DNA of 15,245 nt from Azoarcus sp. (GTDB taxonomy: Bacteria; Pseudomonadota; Gammaproteobacteria; Burkholderiales; Rhodocyclaceae): NCBI GenBank assembly GCA_031259795.1, contig JAIRLA010000016.1, positions 1 to 15,245 of the forward strand. The letters run 5' to 3'. The notes below the pieces were generated by a model. That model made no database searches. It was not told where the DNA came from and saw only the letters and a list, made by a program, of their open reading frames with translations. Below, in pieces: positions 14,920 through 15,245 of the stretch. The number at the start of each line of letters is the position of its first letter. Position 1 is the stretch's first letter. Made by a program: the position numbers and the translations under genes.

Positions 14920-15016
14920 ATCAGAGGACAGAAGACTGAAGACTGAAGACAGAGGACAGTCAATATGCGGCGCGCAGCGCCGGTGGATTACAGTCTTCAG
15001 TCCTCTGTCCTCTGAT
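14920..15016. repeat. 26-bp inverted repeat built of heptanucleotide arrays around a 45-nt loop
   Basis: The left arm (14920-14945) and right arm (14991-15016) are reverse complements at 25 of 26 positions. Each arm is a 7-bp tandem array with units CAGAGGA, CAGAAGA and CTGAAGA. The left array has five full units (14922-14956), the right three and a half on the opposite strand (15014-14991). The single mismatch (14933 against 15003) becomes a G-U pair in minus-strand RNA, so the transcript of the operon could form an uninterrupted 26-bp stem. The loop contains a further hairpin (14968-14982). Confidence 0.85.
14967..14990. repeat. Copy 2 of the shared palindromic element, inside the heptad-repeat loop
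   Basis: CGGCGC (14968-14973) and GCGCCG (14977-14982) pair around the loop GCA, and the element continues with GTGGATTA. Positions 14967-14989 match 10548-10570 at 22 of 23 positions. Both copies are intergenic, in the same orientation, and just past the stop of an LPS-core gene. The GGTGGATTA end recalls dispersed repeats ending in GTGGATTACG that occur in many proteobacterial genomes; that resemblance is from memory. Confidence 0.6.
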
Positions 15017-15245
15017 CAAAGACCTCCCATACGTGCTCCGGCGGCAGGCGCGCGAAACAGGGCGGCTGGACGGCGCCGGCGGGCGGACGGAGGGAACATG
15101 TCTTGCGCAGGCAGGGCGCGCACGGCAAGTCCGTGGCGAGGCGAAACTGGCGGCGGCCCCACGCGCCGGTAAAGCCGGGATGGGTCGGGCCGAACAATGA
15201 CAGGGCGGGAACATCGAGCGCGGCGGCAAGATGCCCGAGGCCGGT
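14997..15245 (-). CDS. GT9 heptosyltransferase, 3' end only (WaaC/WaaF type)
   Basis: The last 82 codons of a glycosyltransferase family 9 gene that continues beyond the window. TGLGHLAAALDVPALSLFGP (1-20 of the visible part) and THPGFTGAWG are the GT9 donor-site region, where heptosyltransferases bind ADP-heptose. The cysteines in CAPCLRKTC (42-50), with one more at about 68, and the closing LPPEHVWEVF match the Cys-rich C-terminal form of this family. Its place before waaG and waaP fits the waaF-waaC-waaG-waaP order of Pseudomonas and favours a WaaC-like role, but WaaF is not excluded. The final residues DQRTED and the TGA are encoded by the heptanucleotide repeat, so the natural C-terminus has probably been replaced. 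Confidence 0.85.
   Translation of the reverse strand, partial: TGLGHLAAALDVPALSLFGPTHPGFTGAWGRRQFRLATDLPCAPCLRKTCSLRPPAGAVQPPCFARLPPEHVWEVFDQRTED

Noticed and set aside
14859..14963. Upstream extension of waaG (35 codons)
   Set aside because: The extension is read from the heptad repeat and spacer, while the WaaG family opening begins at the ATG at 14858.
14920..15016. CRISPR-like array
   Set aside because: The units are 7 bp, contiguous and without spacers, and the two arrays face each other. This is a short tandem repeat, not a CRISPR.

Overview
The window is GC-rich, densely packed DNA. Every gene I can support lies on the minus strand, so transcription runs from high to low coordinates. 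The gene set points to a Gram-negative betaproteobacterium, probably of the Rhodocyclales/Nitrosomonadales type. That placement is an inference from two gene families: an exosortase A (XrtA/PEP-CTERM)-associated exopolysaccharide locus, and an LPS inner-core operon with the waaG-waaP-wap kinase arrangement known from Pseudomonas aeruginosa.

Region A (15245 to 10629) is an LPS core operon. It holds the 3' end of a GT9 heptosyltransferase, a WaaG-like glycosyltransferase, a WaaP-like heptose kinase, a WapP/WapQ-like kinase-fold protein and a 499-residue protein with two kinase-fold domains in tandem. The last four genes are joined by ATGA stop/start overlaps. Between the heptosyltransferase and waaG lies a striking inverted repeat whose arms are heptanucleotide tandem repeats. 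One arm also supplies the last codons and stop of the heptosyltransferase.

Region B (10628 to 10326) is a non-coding gap of about 300 bp. It contains three strong hairpins and a possible extended -10 promoter. It separates the two operons and probably holds the end signals of one and the promoter/leader of the other. One hairpin is a near-identical second copy of a 23-nt element found in the loop of the heptad-repeat structure 4.4 kb away.

Region C (10325 to 159) is the exopolysaccharide operon. In order of transcription it encodes an outer-membrane polysaccharide export lipoprotein, a Wzz-like chain-length protein, a BY-kinase with a tyrosine-rich tail, a TIGR03016-type outer-membrane beta-barrel protein, an ExeA-like ATPase, a UDP-GlcNAc 2-epimerase (wecB), a polysaccharide deacetylase, a FemAB-like acyltransferase and a TIGR03087-type glycosyltransferase. 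Together these would supply ManNAc-type precursors, assemble and modify a polysaccharide, control its length by tyrosine phosphorylation and export it. In this family of loci the polysaccharide is linked to PEP-CTERM protein sorting. The exosortase itself is not in the window and would be expected below position 1.

Region D (158 to 1) is non-coding apart from a possible gene start at 31. It carries two degenerate copies of a dispersed repeat of the CGTCATTGCGAGGAGCG type. I see no rRNA, tRNA, CRISPR array or insertion sequence.
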